Translations under genes and position numbers: made by a program
The notes under the pieces: generated by a model
Database searches by the model: none
What the model saw: only the letters and a program-made list of their open reading frames with translations
Told to the model about the DNA's origin: nothing
In this document: positions 48,561 through 58,024 of the stretch, in pieces
Layout: each line of letters begins with the position of its first letter
How positions within the stretch are numbered: position 1 is the first letter of the stretch
Assembly: GCA_029261835.1 (NCBI GenBank)
Contig: JAJDAO010000003.1
Coordinates: forward strand, 310,001 to 374,000
Reading direction: 5' to 3'
DNA length: 64,000 bases
Source: Deltaproteobacteria bacterium
GTDB taxonomy: Bacteria; Myxococcota_A; UBA9160; UBA4427

Positions 48561-49421
48561 ATGAAGAATCGGGTCGCTTCCCTCTGTGCGCTGTTGCTCC
48601 CGCTGGCGTCGCTCTGCTGTGCCACGGTTGACAGCATCAAGACGGAAATCGACGAGTTGAAGGAGCCCGTCAGCGCTCAGTGGGCGTCTGAAGGCTCGAA
48701 GGTGGAGCACGACCAGTACCGCCAGACCAGCTCGCTGCGGGCGCCCTCTCTGAAGAAGAAGATCGGCAAGAAGGGGGCCTACTACCGCGCCCATTTGCGA
48801 GGCGTGGTGGGGAAGAACGGTGCAGAGAGTTTTCGGCTCTACGTTGCCACCCATCTTCGGGGCCACTGGCACAATCTCAACTCAGCCTTGGATCAAGACC
48901 GTATTCCGCTTGTCGTGAGCAAGGTGGCCCGCAAGAAGCAGTGCGACGAAAAGGACTGCAGCTACTACGAGCATTTCTCTGTTCCCTTGACGAAAGAGTA
49001 CCTCGAGACCCGACAGCGAAGCGGTGTCACGCTGGTCGTCTCGGGGCCGAACGACGAAGTGACGGTGGTGGTCCCAGCCGCCTACGTGGAGGGCTTTCTG
49101 AACCGATTCGGCAGCGAGCTGGCGGCGCGAGGCGGCACTGAGGAATCACCGCATCGGGCGGCGAAGCTCTCCTACTGCGAAGCGAAGTACGGCTCTGATG
49201 AGCAGGCACTTCGCTTTTGTAGGGAACAGGCCAGGGCCTCCTACGAGCGGCTGCGGCCGGCAGTGACGCGAGCCAAAGCAGACTCGTTTACGGCAGAGGC
49301 CAAGCTCTTGGAGGGCTGCATGCGGCGGCACAACGGCAGTTTGGGGATCGACTGGATGCTGGTGGAGCACTGCTACGGAAAGGGGACGTCTCCGTCGCAG
49401 CACGGGCCGGCATCTCGTTGA
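48561..49421 (+). CDS. Hypothetical lipoprotein
   Basis: 286 aa from ATG 48561 with GGAGG 5 nt upstream. The signal ALLLPLASLCC ends in a lipobox-like sequence. The first half has a beta-rich pattern (AYYRAHLRGVVGK, ESFRLYVATHLRG, RIPLVVSKVARKKQC, GVTLVVSGPNDEVTVVVPAAY). The second half is helical with spaced Cys (SYCEAKYGSDEQALRFCRE, LLEGCMRRHNG, LVEHCYGKG) that could form two disulfides. No family recognised. The next gene also encodes a lipoprotein 36 bp downstream, suggesting a shared envelope function. Confidence 0.72.
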   Translation: MKNRVASLCALLLPLASLCCATVDSIKTEIDELKEPVSAQWASEGSKVEHDQYRQTSSLRAPSLKKKIGKKGAYYRAHLRGVVGKNGAESFRLYVATHLRGHWHNLNSALDQDRIPLVVSKVARKKQCDEKDCSYYEHFSVPLTKEYLETRQRSGVTLVVSGPNDEVTVVVPAAYVEGFLNRFGSELAARGGTEESPHRAAKLSYCEAKYGSDEQALRFCREQARASYERLRPAVTRAKADSFTAEAKLLEGCMRRHNGSLGIDWMLVEHCYGKGTSPSQHGPASR

Positions 49422-49457
49422 GTGCCGGCCGGCTGAGGCGGGCCATGGGGGACAGGC

Positions 49458-50171
49458 ATGATGAGCAAGATCCATCGACATCGTAGACGCGCAATCATGA
49501 GTCGAATGCTGTGCTCGCTGGCATGGCTCGCACTGGTGTCGGGTCTGGTCGGCTGCCAGTCGCCGCCGCCACTGAGCCTCGTCGAGCAAGCCGAGGCCGC
49601 CTACACGCGCGGCGCCTACAAGCAGGCGGACGAAATCTATGGCCGGGCGCTGGTCGAAGCGCCCGGCAGTGGTCGGGCCCTGCACGGACGAGCTCGCGTC
49701 GCATTGGCGCTGCGTGATCCCGAGTCGGCCCTGCGTCTCTACGGTGAACTCGCCAAGCTGGATCGTCGCTACTTCGCGAGCGTTACGCGTGACGACTACG
49801 CGCTGACGTTGCTCGAGGCCGGTCGAGCCCGCCTGGCAGCAGGCAAGCTGGCGGGCTCCATCCAGGCCCTGCGGGTCTTGCAGCGGGTGAAGCCGCAGCA
49901 GAAGGGACTCGCGGGTGAACTGAGCCGTGCGCTCACCACGCACGGAGAAAAGCTCGCGATGCACGGAAAACGGGACGAGGCGATGAAGTACTTCAAGGAG
50001 GCAATAGAGCTGACCCCTAACTCGCCTGCCCCCTATGTGGGTGCCGCTGAGATTCTCCTGGCGAGCGGTCGTAAGAAGGAGGCGCTGTCCCTGCTGACCG
50101 CCGGGCGTAGATACAGCCCGTCGGACGGCCGGCTGCGGGCGCTGGCCGTTGAGGCCATGGGCGTCTACTGA
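49458..50171 (+). CDS. TPR-repeat lipoprotein
   Basis: 237 aa from ATG 49458; ATG 49497 would also give an intact signal. The lipobox is LVSGLVGC. After it, tetratricopeptide repeats: LVEQAEAAYTRGAYKQADEIYGRAL, GRALHGRARVALALRDPESALRLY, DEAMKYFKEAIELTPNSPAPYVGAAEILL, KKEALSLLTAGRRYSPSD. TPR lipoproteins are scaffolds for envelope complexes. It follows the unknown lipoprotein at 48561 and precedes a permease; co-transcription with the former is likely. Confidence 0.85.
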   Translation: MMSKIHRHRRRAIMSRMLCSLAWLALVSGLVGCQSPPPLSLVEQAEAAYTRGAYKQADEIYGRALVEAPGSGRALHGRARVALALRDPESALRLYGELAKLDRRYFASVTRDDYALTLLEAGRARLAAGKLAGSIQALRVLQRVKPQQKGLAGELSRALTTHGEKLAMHGKRDEAMKYFKEAIELTPNSPAPYVGAAEILLASGRKKEALSLLTAGRRYSPSDGRLRALAVEAMGVY

Positions 50172-50320
50172 GCAGATCGCGCGGCCGCCGCTCCGGCGGC
50201 TGTTCTCCTTGTGGAGCGGGGCCGGCACCGGTGGCAGACTTCCCGCAGCGACACGCCTATCATTCGCCGCGTACCGGCTTCGGCTCCTGAGATGATCCCG
50301 TGCGGCCGGGAGAGAGCGAG

Positions 50321-51358
50321 ATGTCGATGGAGAACCGAATTCAGGCGGCGAGTCTCGCGATCTTGTCGAGCGTTGCGGTCGGCGGCGCGCTCTACTGGCT
50401 GCAGCCCGTACTGATTCCCTTCGTGCTCGCCGTCTTCGTCGCCCTTGGCCTGTCACCTCTGGTCGACTTCCAGACGCGTGTTCTCAGGTTTCCGCGGGCG
50501 TTGGCGTTGCTCGCGACCCTGGTCCTGGTCGTGATCCTGTTCATCCTGATCGCCATGATCGTCTCTGCCTCGGTCAACCAGCTCGCCGCGAACGCCGGGA
50601 TCTACGAGGGGCAACTCAGCCTGATGCTGGAGCGTCTCTCGTCGCGCTTGCCCGGGGAGCTGGTGGCTCTGCTTCCCGAGGCCGAGATCGAGACACTGAG
50701 CCAGATTCCCGCCAGCTCCGTTGGTAACTTGCTCGCTCAGACGACGAACGCGATTCTGGGCATTCTGTCCCAGGGCTTCGTCGTCTTCGTCTTCGTGGTG
50801 TTCCTGCTGATCGGCGGAGGGCAATGGAGTCGTCAGGAGGAGGGGACAATGGGCGAGATCGTGGCGCGGGTCAGACGCTATCTCGTCGTCAGCGGCGTCA
50901 TCTCCGTCACCACGGGCGTGCTGGTATGCCTCGCCCTGATGCTGCTGAATGTCCCGCTCGCGATGGTGTTCGGGCTCTTGGCCTTTCTGCTGAACTTCAT
51001 ACCCACGGTCGGATCGATCATCGCCACGCTGCTCCCGCTGCCGGTCGTGATCATCAGCCCGGACATCTCGCCCACGGTCGCGCTGCTCGCCATCGCGATC
51101 CCAGGCCTGATCCAGCTACTGATCGGCAATATCGTGACGCCAAAGGTGCTCGGCGACTCGCTCGATCTGCACCCGGTTGTGATTCTGATGGCGCTGATCT
51201 TCTGGGGCATGCTCTGGGGAATCGTCGGCATGCTGCTCGCAACGCCCATCACCGCCGTCCTGAAGATCCTCCTCGAGAAGTTCCCGTCATCCCGACCCCT
51301 CGCCGAACTGCTGGCCGGGCGTCTCACTGGGCTGCTGGTCGACGACGAGCCGGTCTGA
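50321..51358 (+). CDS. AI-2E family permease (YdiK/PerM type)
   Basis: 345 aa from ATG 50321 (GGGAGAG 6 nt upstream). About eight hydrophobic helices: LIPFVLAVFVALGLSPLVDF, a pair after LLATLVLVVILFILIAMIVS, and the conserved C-terminal core RVRRYLVVSGVISVTTGVLVCLALMLLNVPLAMVFGLLAFLLNFIPTVGS (quoted in parts), PLPVVII, GLIQLLIGNIVTPKVLGDSL, LHPVVILMALIFWGMLWGIVGMLLATPITA. This core is diagnostic for the family. Members include autoinducer-2 exporters and Na+/H+ antiporters, so the name does not prove quorum-sensing transport. Confidence 0.9.
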   Translation: MSMENRIQAASLAILSSVAVGGALYWLQPVLIPFVLAVFVALGLSPLVDFQTRVLRFPRALALLATLVLVVILFILIAMIVSASVNQLAANAGIYEGQLSLMLERLSSRLPGELVALLPEAEIETLSQIPASSVGNLLAQTTNAILGILSQGFVVFVFVVFLLIGGGQWSRQEEGTMGEIVARVRRYLVVSGVISVTTGVLVCLALMLLNVPLAMVFGLLAFLLNFIPTVGSIIATLLPLPVVIISPDISPTVALLAIAIPGLIQLLIGNIVTPKVLGDSLDLHPVVILMALIFWGMLWGIVGMLLATPITAVLKILLEKFPSSRPLAELLAGRLTGLLVDDEPV

Positions 51359-51473
51359 GCCTTCTGCCCCGGGCCGTCGCTTCAGATCGACATCCCTGTC
51401 TTCCGCAGTCCTCGGGAGTTCCTTAGCCTCTTCACCGCCGCTGTGTGACCGGCGACGGCGGGGGGGGAATCAG

Positions 51474-53867
51474 ATGGCCGACCGAGAGAGCGAGCGGGAC
51501 AAGCGGCGCGGCAGTAGCGAGCGGGCTTCGGGATTGCTTGAGCGTATGACGCTGCGCGAGAAGGTTGCCCAGCTCGGCGGTGTCTGGGCGGCATCGATCA
51601 TCGAGGGTGACCATTTCAGCGAGGCGAGCGCAAAGCAAGAGCTCGCGCACGGGACGGGTCACGTGACTCGCATCGGCGCCTCGACGTTGCTTCGACCGCG
51701 GCAGAGCGCGGAGGTCGTCAACGGCATCCAGCGCTACTTGCTGGAGAATACGCGGCTCGGCATTCCGGCCATCATTCACGAGGAGAGCTGCGCGGGTTAT
51801 CTGGCGCGTGATGCGACGCAGTTTCCTCAGGCCATCGGCCTGGCGAGTACCTGGCAGCCCGAGCTCATCGAGCGCGTGGGGCAGGTCATCCGCGAGCAGA
51901 TGCGGGCGGTGGGTGCGCGACAGACGCTGGCCCCGGTGCTCGACATCGCACGAGATCCGCGCTGGGGTCGGGTCGAAGAGACCTTCGGTGAGGATCCCCA
52001 CCTGGCGTCACGCATGGGCGTGGCCTACGTGCGCGGTGTCCAGGGCGATTCACTGGCTGAGGGCGTGGCCGCCACGGCGAAGCACTTCATGGGCTACGGC
52101 GCCTCCGAGGCGGGGCTCAACTGGGCACCCACTCAGCTACCGCGACGCGAGCTGCTCGAGCGGATTCTGCCCCCCTTCGAGGCCGCGATTCGGGAGGCGG
52201 ATCTCGCCTCGCTGATGAATGGCTACCAGGAGATCGACGGCATCCCCTGCGGCGCATCGCGCTGGCTGCTCGACGAGTTGCTGCGCGGCGAACTCGGCTT
52301 CGACGGCGTCGTGGTCGCCGACTACTTCACCGTGAGCTGCCTGCTCAGCTATCACCGCGTGGCGGCCGACAAGGCCGAGGCTGCCGCCCGCTGCCTCGAA
52401 GCGGGGCTCGATGTGGAGCTGCCCATGCTGGATTGCTACGGCGAGCCGCTGCTGCAGGCCATCGAGAGCGGGCGAATCGACCCGGAATTCGTGGACCGCT
52501 CGGTGGAGCGGGTGCTGCGGCTGAAGTTCGAGCTCGGACTCTTCGAGAATCCGTACGTCGACGCTGATGCGGCGCCGGCCGTCTTCGATACTCGAGAGCA
52601 GCGCGAGCTGGCCCGGCAAGTGGCGCGCAAGTCCATCGTATTGCTCAAGAACGAAGGCGGGCTCCTACCACTCGATCGTTCGGTGGCTCGCCTCGCTCTG
52701 ATCGGACCGAGTGGTGAGAGCATTCGTCTGCTGCAGGGCGACTATTCGTATCCCACGCATCTCGAGATCATATTCGGCCCCGTGCGCGAGGGCGAAGAGG
52801 AGGCGGCGAAGAGCGAAGACACGCGCTCCGAACTCCTGCCCGGGCAGAGGGCGGACAATCGAGACCTGCTGGCGTGCTTCCCGCCCACGGTCAGCGTGCT
52901 CGCCGGAATTCGCGCAGCTGTTTCGCCCGAGACGCGCGTAGAGGTGGCGCGGGGCTGCGACATCGATTCCAGCTCGACGGAGGAGTTTGGTGAGGCCGTG
53001 GCGCTGGCGAGTGCCTGCGACGTGGCCGTGGTCGCGGTCGGTGGTAGGTCGGGCCTGATCAGGGGGTGCACCAGTGGGGAGGCCAATGACCGCGCGAACA
53101 TCGGCCTGCCGGGCGTGCAGGCTGAGTTGATTCGCGCGATCGCCGCCAGCGGTACGCCCACCGTCGTGGTCTTGATCAATGGCCGTCCTCTGGCGCTGGC
53201 AGACTTCTTCGACGACGTGCCGGCCATCTTGGAGGCCTGGCTACCGGGCGAGGAGGGGGGAAATGCGTTGGCAGACATTCTCTTCGGTGCGGAGTCCCCC
53301 GCCGGCCGCCTGCCCGTGACGCTGCCGCGCACCGCAGGGCAGCTCCCGCTCTACTACAATCACAAGCCGTCGGGCGGGCGCAGCCAGTTTCACGGCGACT
53401 ACGCGGATCTCTCATGCCAGCCGCTGCTGCCATTTGGCCACGGCCTCAGCTACACGCGTTTCGAGTACTCGAATCTGGTGCTCTCCGACAGCGAAGTCGT
53501 CGCGGACGATCGCCTGACCATCTCGGCACAGATCCGCAATGCGGGTGGTCGTGCCGCGGACGAGGTCGTACAGCTCTACGTGAACGACCGCGTGGCGAGC
53601 GTGACGCGTCCCGTCAAGCAGCTCGAGGGTTTCGTCCGCATCACGCTCGAGCCCGGGGAGAGCCGCCGGGTGATCTTCCGGCTGGACATGAGGCGTCTCG
53701 CGTTCTACGACTGTGACATGCGCTACCGGGTGGAGCCGGGTGAAATCGCCGTGATGCTCGGCAGCTCATCCGAGGACATTCGACTGGAGGGAGTCGTCGC
53801 GCTGGTGGGCGAGGCGTGTGAAGTACGCCGAGCCGACATCGCGCCGACCCAAGTCGAGCTGGAGTGA
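51474..53867 (+). CDS. Glycoside hydrolase family 3 enzyme, cytoplasmic
   Basis: 797 aa without a signal peptide. GH3 N-domain: GLLERMTLREKVAQLGGVW, IPAIIHEESCAGYLARDATQFPQAIGLAST, APVLDIARDPRWGRVEETFGEDPHL, KHFMGYGASEAGLNWAP and GFDGVVVADYFTV with nucleophile Asp283. C-domain: RKSIVLLKNEGGLLPLD, GLPGVQAELIRAI, WLPGEEGGNALADILFGAESPAGRLPVTLP, PLLPFGHGLSYTRFEYSNL. The C-terminal Fn3-like domain ends the chain. Beta-xylosidase/beta-glucosidase activity on imported oligosaccharides or glycosides is expected. An EthD-domain gene begins 6 bp after its stop and is likely co-translated. Confidence 0.93.
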   Translation: MADRESERDKRRGSSERASGLLERMTLREKVAQLGGVWAASIIEGDHFSEASAKQELAHGTGHVTRIGASTLLRPRQSAEVVNGIQRYLLENTRLGIPAIIHEESCAGYLARDATQFPQAIGLASTWQPELIERVGQVIREQMRAVGARQTLAPVLDIARDPRWGRVEETFGEDPHLASRMGVAYVRGVQGDSLAEGVAATAKHFMGYGASEAGLNWAPTQLPRRELLERILPPFEAAIREADLASLMNGYQEIDGIPCGASRWLLDELLRGELGFDGVVVADYFTVSCLLSYHRVAADKAEAAARCLEAGLDVELPMLDCYGEPLLQAIESGRIDPEFVDRSVERVLRLKFELGLFENPYVDADAAPAVFDTREQRELARQVARKSIVLLKNEGGLLPLDRSVARLALIGPSGESIRLLQGDYSYPTHLEIIFGPVREGEEEAAKSEDTRSELLPGQRADNRDLLACFPPTVSVLAGIRAAVSPETRVEVARGCDIDSSSTEEFGEAVALASACDVAVVAVGGRSGLIRGCTSGEANDRANIGLPGVQAELIRAIAASGTPTVVVLINGRPLALADFFDDVPAILEAWLPGEEGGNALADILFGAESPAGRLPVTLPRTAGQLPLYYNHKPSGGRSQFHGDYADLSCQPLLPFGHGLSYTRFEYSNLVLSDSEVVADDRLTISAQIRNAGGRAADEVVQLYVNDRVASVTRPVKQLEGFVRITLEPGESRRVIFRLDMRRLAFYDCDMRYRVEPGEIAVMLGSSSEDIRLEGVVALVGEACEVRRADIAPTQVELE

Positions 53868-53873
53868 GCAACG

Positions 53874-54590
53874 GTGATTGAGCTGATCTGCTTCGTGAGG
53901 CGCAAGTCGGGGATGAATCCGACGGCGTTTCACCAACACTGGCTCGAGTGTCACGGGCCGCTGATTCGTGACACGCCCGAGCTGGCCAGGCACATCGTGC
54001 GCTACGAGCAGAACCACCGGCTGGCCCTCGACTATGAGCGCGAGGATGGAAAGGGCTTCGACGGGGCCACCGTGCAGTGGTTTCGCTCGATGACAGACTT
54101 CGTCGACTTCTGTCGCGAGGACGCCTATCGCGAGCTGGTCGCGCCCGACGAGGCCAGCTTCCTGGATCGCTCCGCGTTCGGGCTGATCTTTGCAGGCGAG
54201 CCGGAAGTGATGATTCCGTCGCCGGCCGATCCGGACGCCGCCGGGGTCAAGCTCTTGTGCTTGCTGCGGCGAATCGAGAGCCGCAGCAGCGAGAGCTTCC
54301 AGCGCCATTGGAGACTGCATCACGGCCCGATCATGCGCGACACGCCGGCGCTGGCGCGACACCTGCTCGGTTATCTGCAGCACCATCGCTTGTCTTCCGA
54401 CTACGCTCGCGACTCCGGCGCGGGTTACGACGGCATGACCGAGCTGTGGCTCCCAGACATGTCGGCCTTCGAAGCCCTCGTGAACGAATCCGCCTATGCG
54501 GAGAATGTGGTGCCGGACGAGGACGTGCTACTTGACCGCACCGACACTCAGTATCTGTTGAGTGGTCCGGCGGACGTGATCATCGGTTGA
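53874..54590 (+). CDS. Tandem EthD-domain protein
   Basis: 238 aa from GTG 53874. Two copies of the dimeric ferredoxin-like EthD fold. The first starts IELICFVRRKSGMNPTAFHQHWLECHGPLI, and the second, at about residue 125, starts VKLLCLLRRIESRSSESFQRHWRLHHGPIMRD. Both keep the HWxxxHGP histidines and a following QN/QHHRL strand. EthD-fold proteins act in polyketide cyclisation, ether degradation and as small oxygenase or isomerase components. A fused pair would form the usual dimer in one chain. Position right behind a GH3 gene hints at processing of a glycoside aglycone, which is only inference. Confidence 0.82.
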   Translation: MIELICFVRRKSGMNPTAFHQHWLECHGPLIRDTPELARHIVRYEQNHRLALDYEREDGKGFDGATVQWFRSMTDFVDFCREDAYRELVAPDEASFLDRSAFGLIFAGEPEVMIPSPADPDAAGVKLLCLLRRIESRSSESFQRHWRLHHGPIMRDTPALARHLLGYLQHHRLSSDYARDSGAGYDGMTELWLPDMSAFEALVNESAYAENVVPDEDVLLDRTDTQYLLSGPADVIIG

Positions 54591-54663
54591 GACGCCGCCC
54601 GCCGCCCTTTCCATGTCCACGCCGCATCCGTCGTATCTCTGACGACGGGTTGAGAGAGTCCAC

Positions 54664-57327
54664 ATGAGTAGCGACAAGCCGCAGGTCATCTGTCGTAGCG
54701 ACTATCGGGAGCCCGACTATTGGGTCGATACGGTCGATCTGGATTTCGAGCTCGGGGAAACGGAGACGGCGGTGCGGGCGCGACTCGGCGTTCGTCGCAA
54801 CGAGTCGCTCTCGGGCGACCCGCCGCCGTTGGTTCTTCTTGGCGAGGAGCTCTCACTGGAGCGTGTGTGGCTCGACGGAGAGCCGCTTGCGGCCAGTCGC
54901 TATCACGTCGCTGAGGACACGCTCACCGTCGACGGCGTTCCCGCGCGCTTCGAACTCGAGACCCTCGTGACGATCAAACCGCAGGCGAACACCGCTCTCT
55001 CCGGGCTCTACCGCACCAGCGGGAATTTCTGCACGCAGTGCGAGGCGATGGGATTTCGTCGCATTACGTACTTTCTCGATCGTCCTGATGTGATGGCCCG
55101 CTATACGACGACCATCACGGCGGACAAGACCCGCTATCCGGTGCTGCTCTCCAACGGCAACAGGCTCGAGGAGGAGGATCTCGGCGACGGTCGTCACCGC
55201 GTTCGCTGGCGAGATCCGTTTCCGAAGCCCAGCTACCTCTTCGCCCTGGTTGCCGGAGACTTGCTCTGTCGGCGAGGAACCTTCCGCACCCGCACTGGGC
55301 GAGAGGTGAAGCTCGAGCTCTGGGTGGAGCCCCAGAATATCGAGCGCTGCGATCACGCTCTTCGCTCGCTTCAAAAGGCGATGCGATGGGATGAGGAGGT
55401 CTTCGGTCTCGAATACGACCTCGATGTCTACATGATCGTGGCGGTGAACGATTTCAATATGGGCGCGATGGAGAACAAGGGTCTCAACGTCTTCAACTCC
55501 AAGTACGTGCTCGCATGTCCGGAGTCCGCCACAGACGATGACTACGAGGCCATCGAGGGTGTGATCGCGCACGAGTATTTCCACAACTGGACCGGCAACC
55601 GTGTTACCTGTCGCGATTGGTTTCAGCTCACCCTGAAGGAGGGCTTGACGGTCTTTCGTGACCAGCAGTTCAGCGCCGACATGACCTCTCGGGTGGTCAA
55701 GCGAATCGATGACGTGAAGATGCTGCGAACTGTGCAGTTCGCCGAAGACGCTGGGCCCATGTCGCATCCCATACGACCCGAGTCCTATATCTCGATGGAC
55801 AACTTCTATACCTCGACGGTCTACAACAAGGGCGCCGAGGTGATCCGCATGCTCCACACCTTGCTCGGGTGCGATGGATTCCGCCGCGGTCTGGATCTCT
55901 ACTTCGAGCGTCATGATGGCTCGGCGGTTACGTGCGATGACTTTCGCACGGCGATGGCCGATGCTGGCCAGCGCGATCTCGGCCAGTTCGCTCGTTGGTA
56001 CAGCCAGGCGGGCACGCCGGTGCTTGTGGCGCGGGGTGAGTGGGAGGCGGACGTCGGTCGCTACACGCTGGTACTGCGCCAGTTCTACCCGCAGACCCCA
56101 CACGAGATCCCCGGCAATGAGGCTCGCGCGCCGCTCCACATCCCCGTGGCGATGGGCCTGCTCGGTGCCGACGGGCACGGCCAGGCGCTTCAGCTCGAAG
56201 GTGAGACCGCGCCGAGCCGCGGCACGACCCGCGTGCTCGAGCTGGTGTCCGAAGAACAGCGCTTTGCTTTTGTCGGTCTGCACGAGCGCCCGGTCGCTTC
56301 GCTGGTGCGTGATTTCTCCGCGCCGGTCAAGCTCGAGATGGATCGCTCGCCGCAGGAACTCGCCTTCCTGATGGCCCACGACTCGGACGCCTTCAATCGC
56401 TGGGACGCCGGTCAAGAGCTGGCCACCGCGCTGCTGCTCGAGCTCGCAGCACATCTGGCCGCGGGCAGGGATCTGACGCTCGATCCGCTCTTCGCCGAGG
56501 CGTTCGGAGACGTGCTGGCAGACGACGTGATCGACGGTTCGTTCAAGGCTCTCGCACTCACGCTGCCCGGCGAGAAGCTGCTCGGGCAGGAGATGGAGGT
56601 GATCGATCCCGATGCTCTCCACGAGGCGCGGGAGTTCACGCGTCGAGCGCTCGCCCTCACGCACCGCGATGCGCTCATCGGCGGCTACCGAGCCTGCGCC
56701 GGCGATGGTGCCTACAGCTATGAGAAGGCGTCCGTCGATCGACGCCGGTTCAAGAACCTGGCGCTGGCCTATCTCGCCGTGTTGCCTGAGCGCGAGCCGA
56801 TCACCTTGCTGGTGCGGCAGTTCGAGAATGCGGAGAACATGGCTGATGCGCAAGCAGCGCTCGCGCTGCTGGTGGATATCCCGGGTTCCGAGCGGGAAGA
56901 AGCGTTGGCGAGCTTCTACACGCGGTGGCGTGGCGATCCGCTCGTCATCGACAAGTGGTTTAGCGTCCAGGCCGCGTCGAGTCTGCCCGACACGCTGGAG
57001 CGCGTCGTTGAGCTGGCGAGGCACCCCGACTTCAGCCTCGAGAACCCAAACCGCCTTCGCTCCCTGGTGGGGACCTTCTGTTCGGCCAATCAGGTGCGTT
57101 TCCATCGCGCCGACGGAGCGGGCTATCGCTTCCTGGCCGATACGGCGATTCAGCTCGATCCGCTGAACCCGCAGTTGGCTGCGCGCATGGTCTCGCTGTT
57201 CAATTCCTGGAGACGTTTCGATGCCGAGCGCCAGTCACTGATGAAGGGTCAGCTCGAACGCATCGCGGCAGGCAAGAGCCTGTCCAAGGATGTCTACGAG
57301 ATCGTGAGTCGGGCGTTGGCCGACTGA
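54664..57327 (+). CDS. pepN: Aminopeptidase N (M1 family)
   Basis: 887 aa from ATG 54664. Zn-dependent aminopeptidase for general peptide turnover. The M1 exopeptidase box GAMENKGLNVFNS is followed by the zinc site HEYFHNWTGNRVTC (His303, Glu304, His307) and the third ligand in LTLKEGLTVFRDQQFSAD. The chain starts with LGVRRNE-type beta-domain sequence and ends in the long helical domain (MVSLFNSWRRFDAERQSLMK, LSKDVYEIVSRAL) typical of E. coli-type PepN. Full length and intact. Single transcription unit or first of pepN-gpx (74-bp gap). Confidence 0.97.
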   Translation: MSSDKPQVICRSDYREPDYWVDTVDLDFELGETETAVRARLGVRRNESLSGDPPPLVLLGEELSLERVWLDGEPLAASRYHVAEDTLTVDGVPARFELETLVTIKPQANTALSGLYRTSGNFCTQCEAMGFRRITYFLDRPDVMARYTTTITADKTRYPVLLSNGNRLEEEDLGDGRHRVRWRDPFPKPSYLFALVAGDLLCRRGTFRTRTGREVKLELWVEPQNIERCDHALRSLQKAMRWDEEVFGLEYDLDVYMIVAVNDFNMGAMENKGLNVFNSKYVLACPESATDDDYEAIEGVIAHEYFHNWTGNRVTCRDWFQLTLKEGLTVFRDQQFSADMTSRVVKRIDDVKMLRTVQFAEDAGPMSHPIRPESYISMDNFYTSTVYNKGAEVIRMLHTLLGCDGFRRGLDLYFERHDGSAVTCDDFRTAMADAGQRDLGQFARWYSQAGTPVLVARGEWEADVGRYTLVLRQFYPQTPHEIPGNEARAPLHIPVAMGLLGADGHGQALQLEGETAPSRGTTRVLELVSEEQRFAFVGLHERPVASLVRDFSAPVKLEMDRSPQELAFLMAHDSDAFNRWDAGQELATALLLELAAHLAAGRDLTLDPLFAEAFGDVLADDVIDGSFKALALTLPGEKLLGQEMEVIDPDALHEAREFTRRALALTHRDALIGGYRACAGDGAYSYEKASVDRRRFKNLALAYLAVLPEREPITLLVRQFENAENMADAQAALALLVDIPGSEREEALASFYTRWRGDPLVIDKWFSVQAASSLPDTLERVVELARHPDFSLENPNRLRSLVGTFCSANQVRFHRADGAGYRFLADTAIQLDPLNPQLAARMVSLFNSWRRFDAERQSLMKGQLERIAAGKSLSKDVYEIVSRALAD

Positions 57328-57401
57328 GTGACACGGGCGCCAGCGCGAGCCAGCGCCAAGGGGCAGAAGACCGTCAAAGGAAGAGGCAAAGGGAGAAGCT
57401 G

Positions 57402-57887
57402 ATGAAGAGCCTGTACGCGTTCACGCTCGTCGATATCGATGGCGAGGACCGCTCATTGGAGGAATGCCGCGACAAGTGCGTCTTGGTGGTGAACGTGGCC
57501 TCGAAGTGCGGCCTCACGCCCCAGTACGAGGGGCTCGAGCGGCTCTACACGGAGTACCGCCGTCAAGGACTGGAGATCCTCGCTTTCCCGTGCAACCAGT
57601 TTGCCGATCAGGAGCCCGGTGGTGAGGCCGAGATCAAGGAATTCTGTACGGTGCAGTACGGCGTCAGCTTTCCGCTCTTCGCCAAGTTGGAGGTCAACGG
57701 AGAGGGGCGGGCGCCCCTCTACGCCTGGCTCACTGAGCAGCAAGTCGGGCCCGAAGAAGCCGGCGACGTCAAGTGGAACTTCGAGAAGTTCCTGATCGGT
57801 CGAGACGGCCAGCTGCGCGCGCGTTTTGCCCCGCAAGTGGAGCCGTGCTCGGAGCAGATCAGGCGCGCACTGGAAGAGGTGCTGTAG
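57402..57887 (+). CDS. Glutathione peroxidase family protein, cysteine type
   Basis: 161 aa from ATG 57402. Thiol peroxidase that reduces H2O2 or lipid hydroperoxides, in bacteria usually with thioredoxin. Peroxidatic Cys36 lies in NVASKCGLTPQY (Cys, not selenocysteine), the Gln in LAFPCNQFADQEPG, and the Trp in DVKWNFEKFLIGRDG complete the catalytic set; FPCNQF holds a possible resolving Cys. Normal length. It follows pepN and precedes ettA on the same strand, a loose stress/translation neighbourhood. Confidence 0.93.
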   Translation: MKSLYAFTLVDIDGEDRSLEECRDKCVLVVNVASKCGLTPQYEGLERLYTEYRRQGLEILAFPCNQFADQEPGGEAEIKEFCTVQYGVSFPLFAKLEVNGEGRAPLYAWLTEQQVGPEEAGDVKWNFEKFLIGRDGQLRARFAPQVEPCSEQIRRALEEVL

Positions 57888-58024
57888 CAGCGGCGGGTCC
57901 CAGCTCTCTCCGACTTCCCGCCGAGGGCTTAGACGTCGTGCCCGTGGCGCGCTACCTATACGCGCTCTCCCACACCGGTCCAGCACTGCGCCTGGACGCG
58001 AATCGCCAAAGCACGGAGACGAGC

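Noticed and set aside
50321-51358. Autoinducer-2 exporter as a specific function
   Set aside because: The AI-2E family also contains ion antiporters and proteins of unknown role; no quorum-sensing genes are near.
54853-57105. A 750-codon minus-strand frame
   Set aside because: Codon-aligned shadow of pepN; no domain motifs, while the plus strand has the full M1 peptidase signature.
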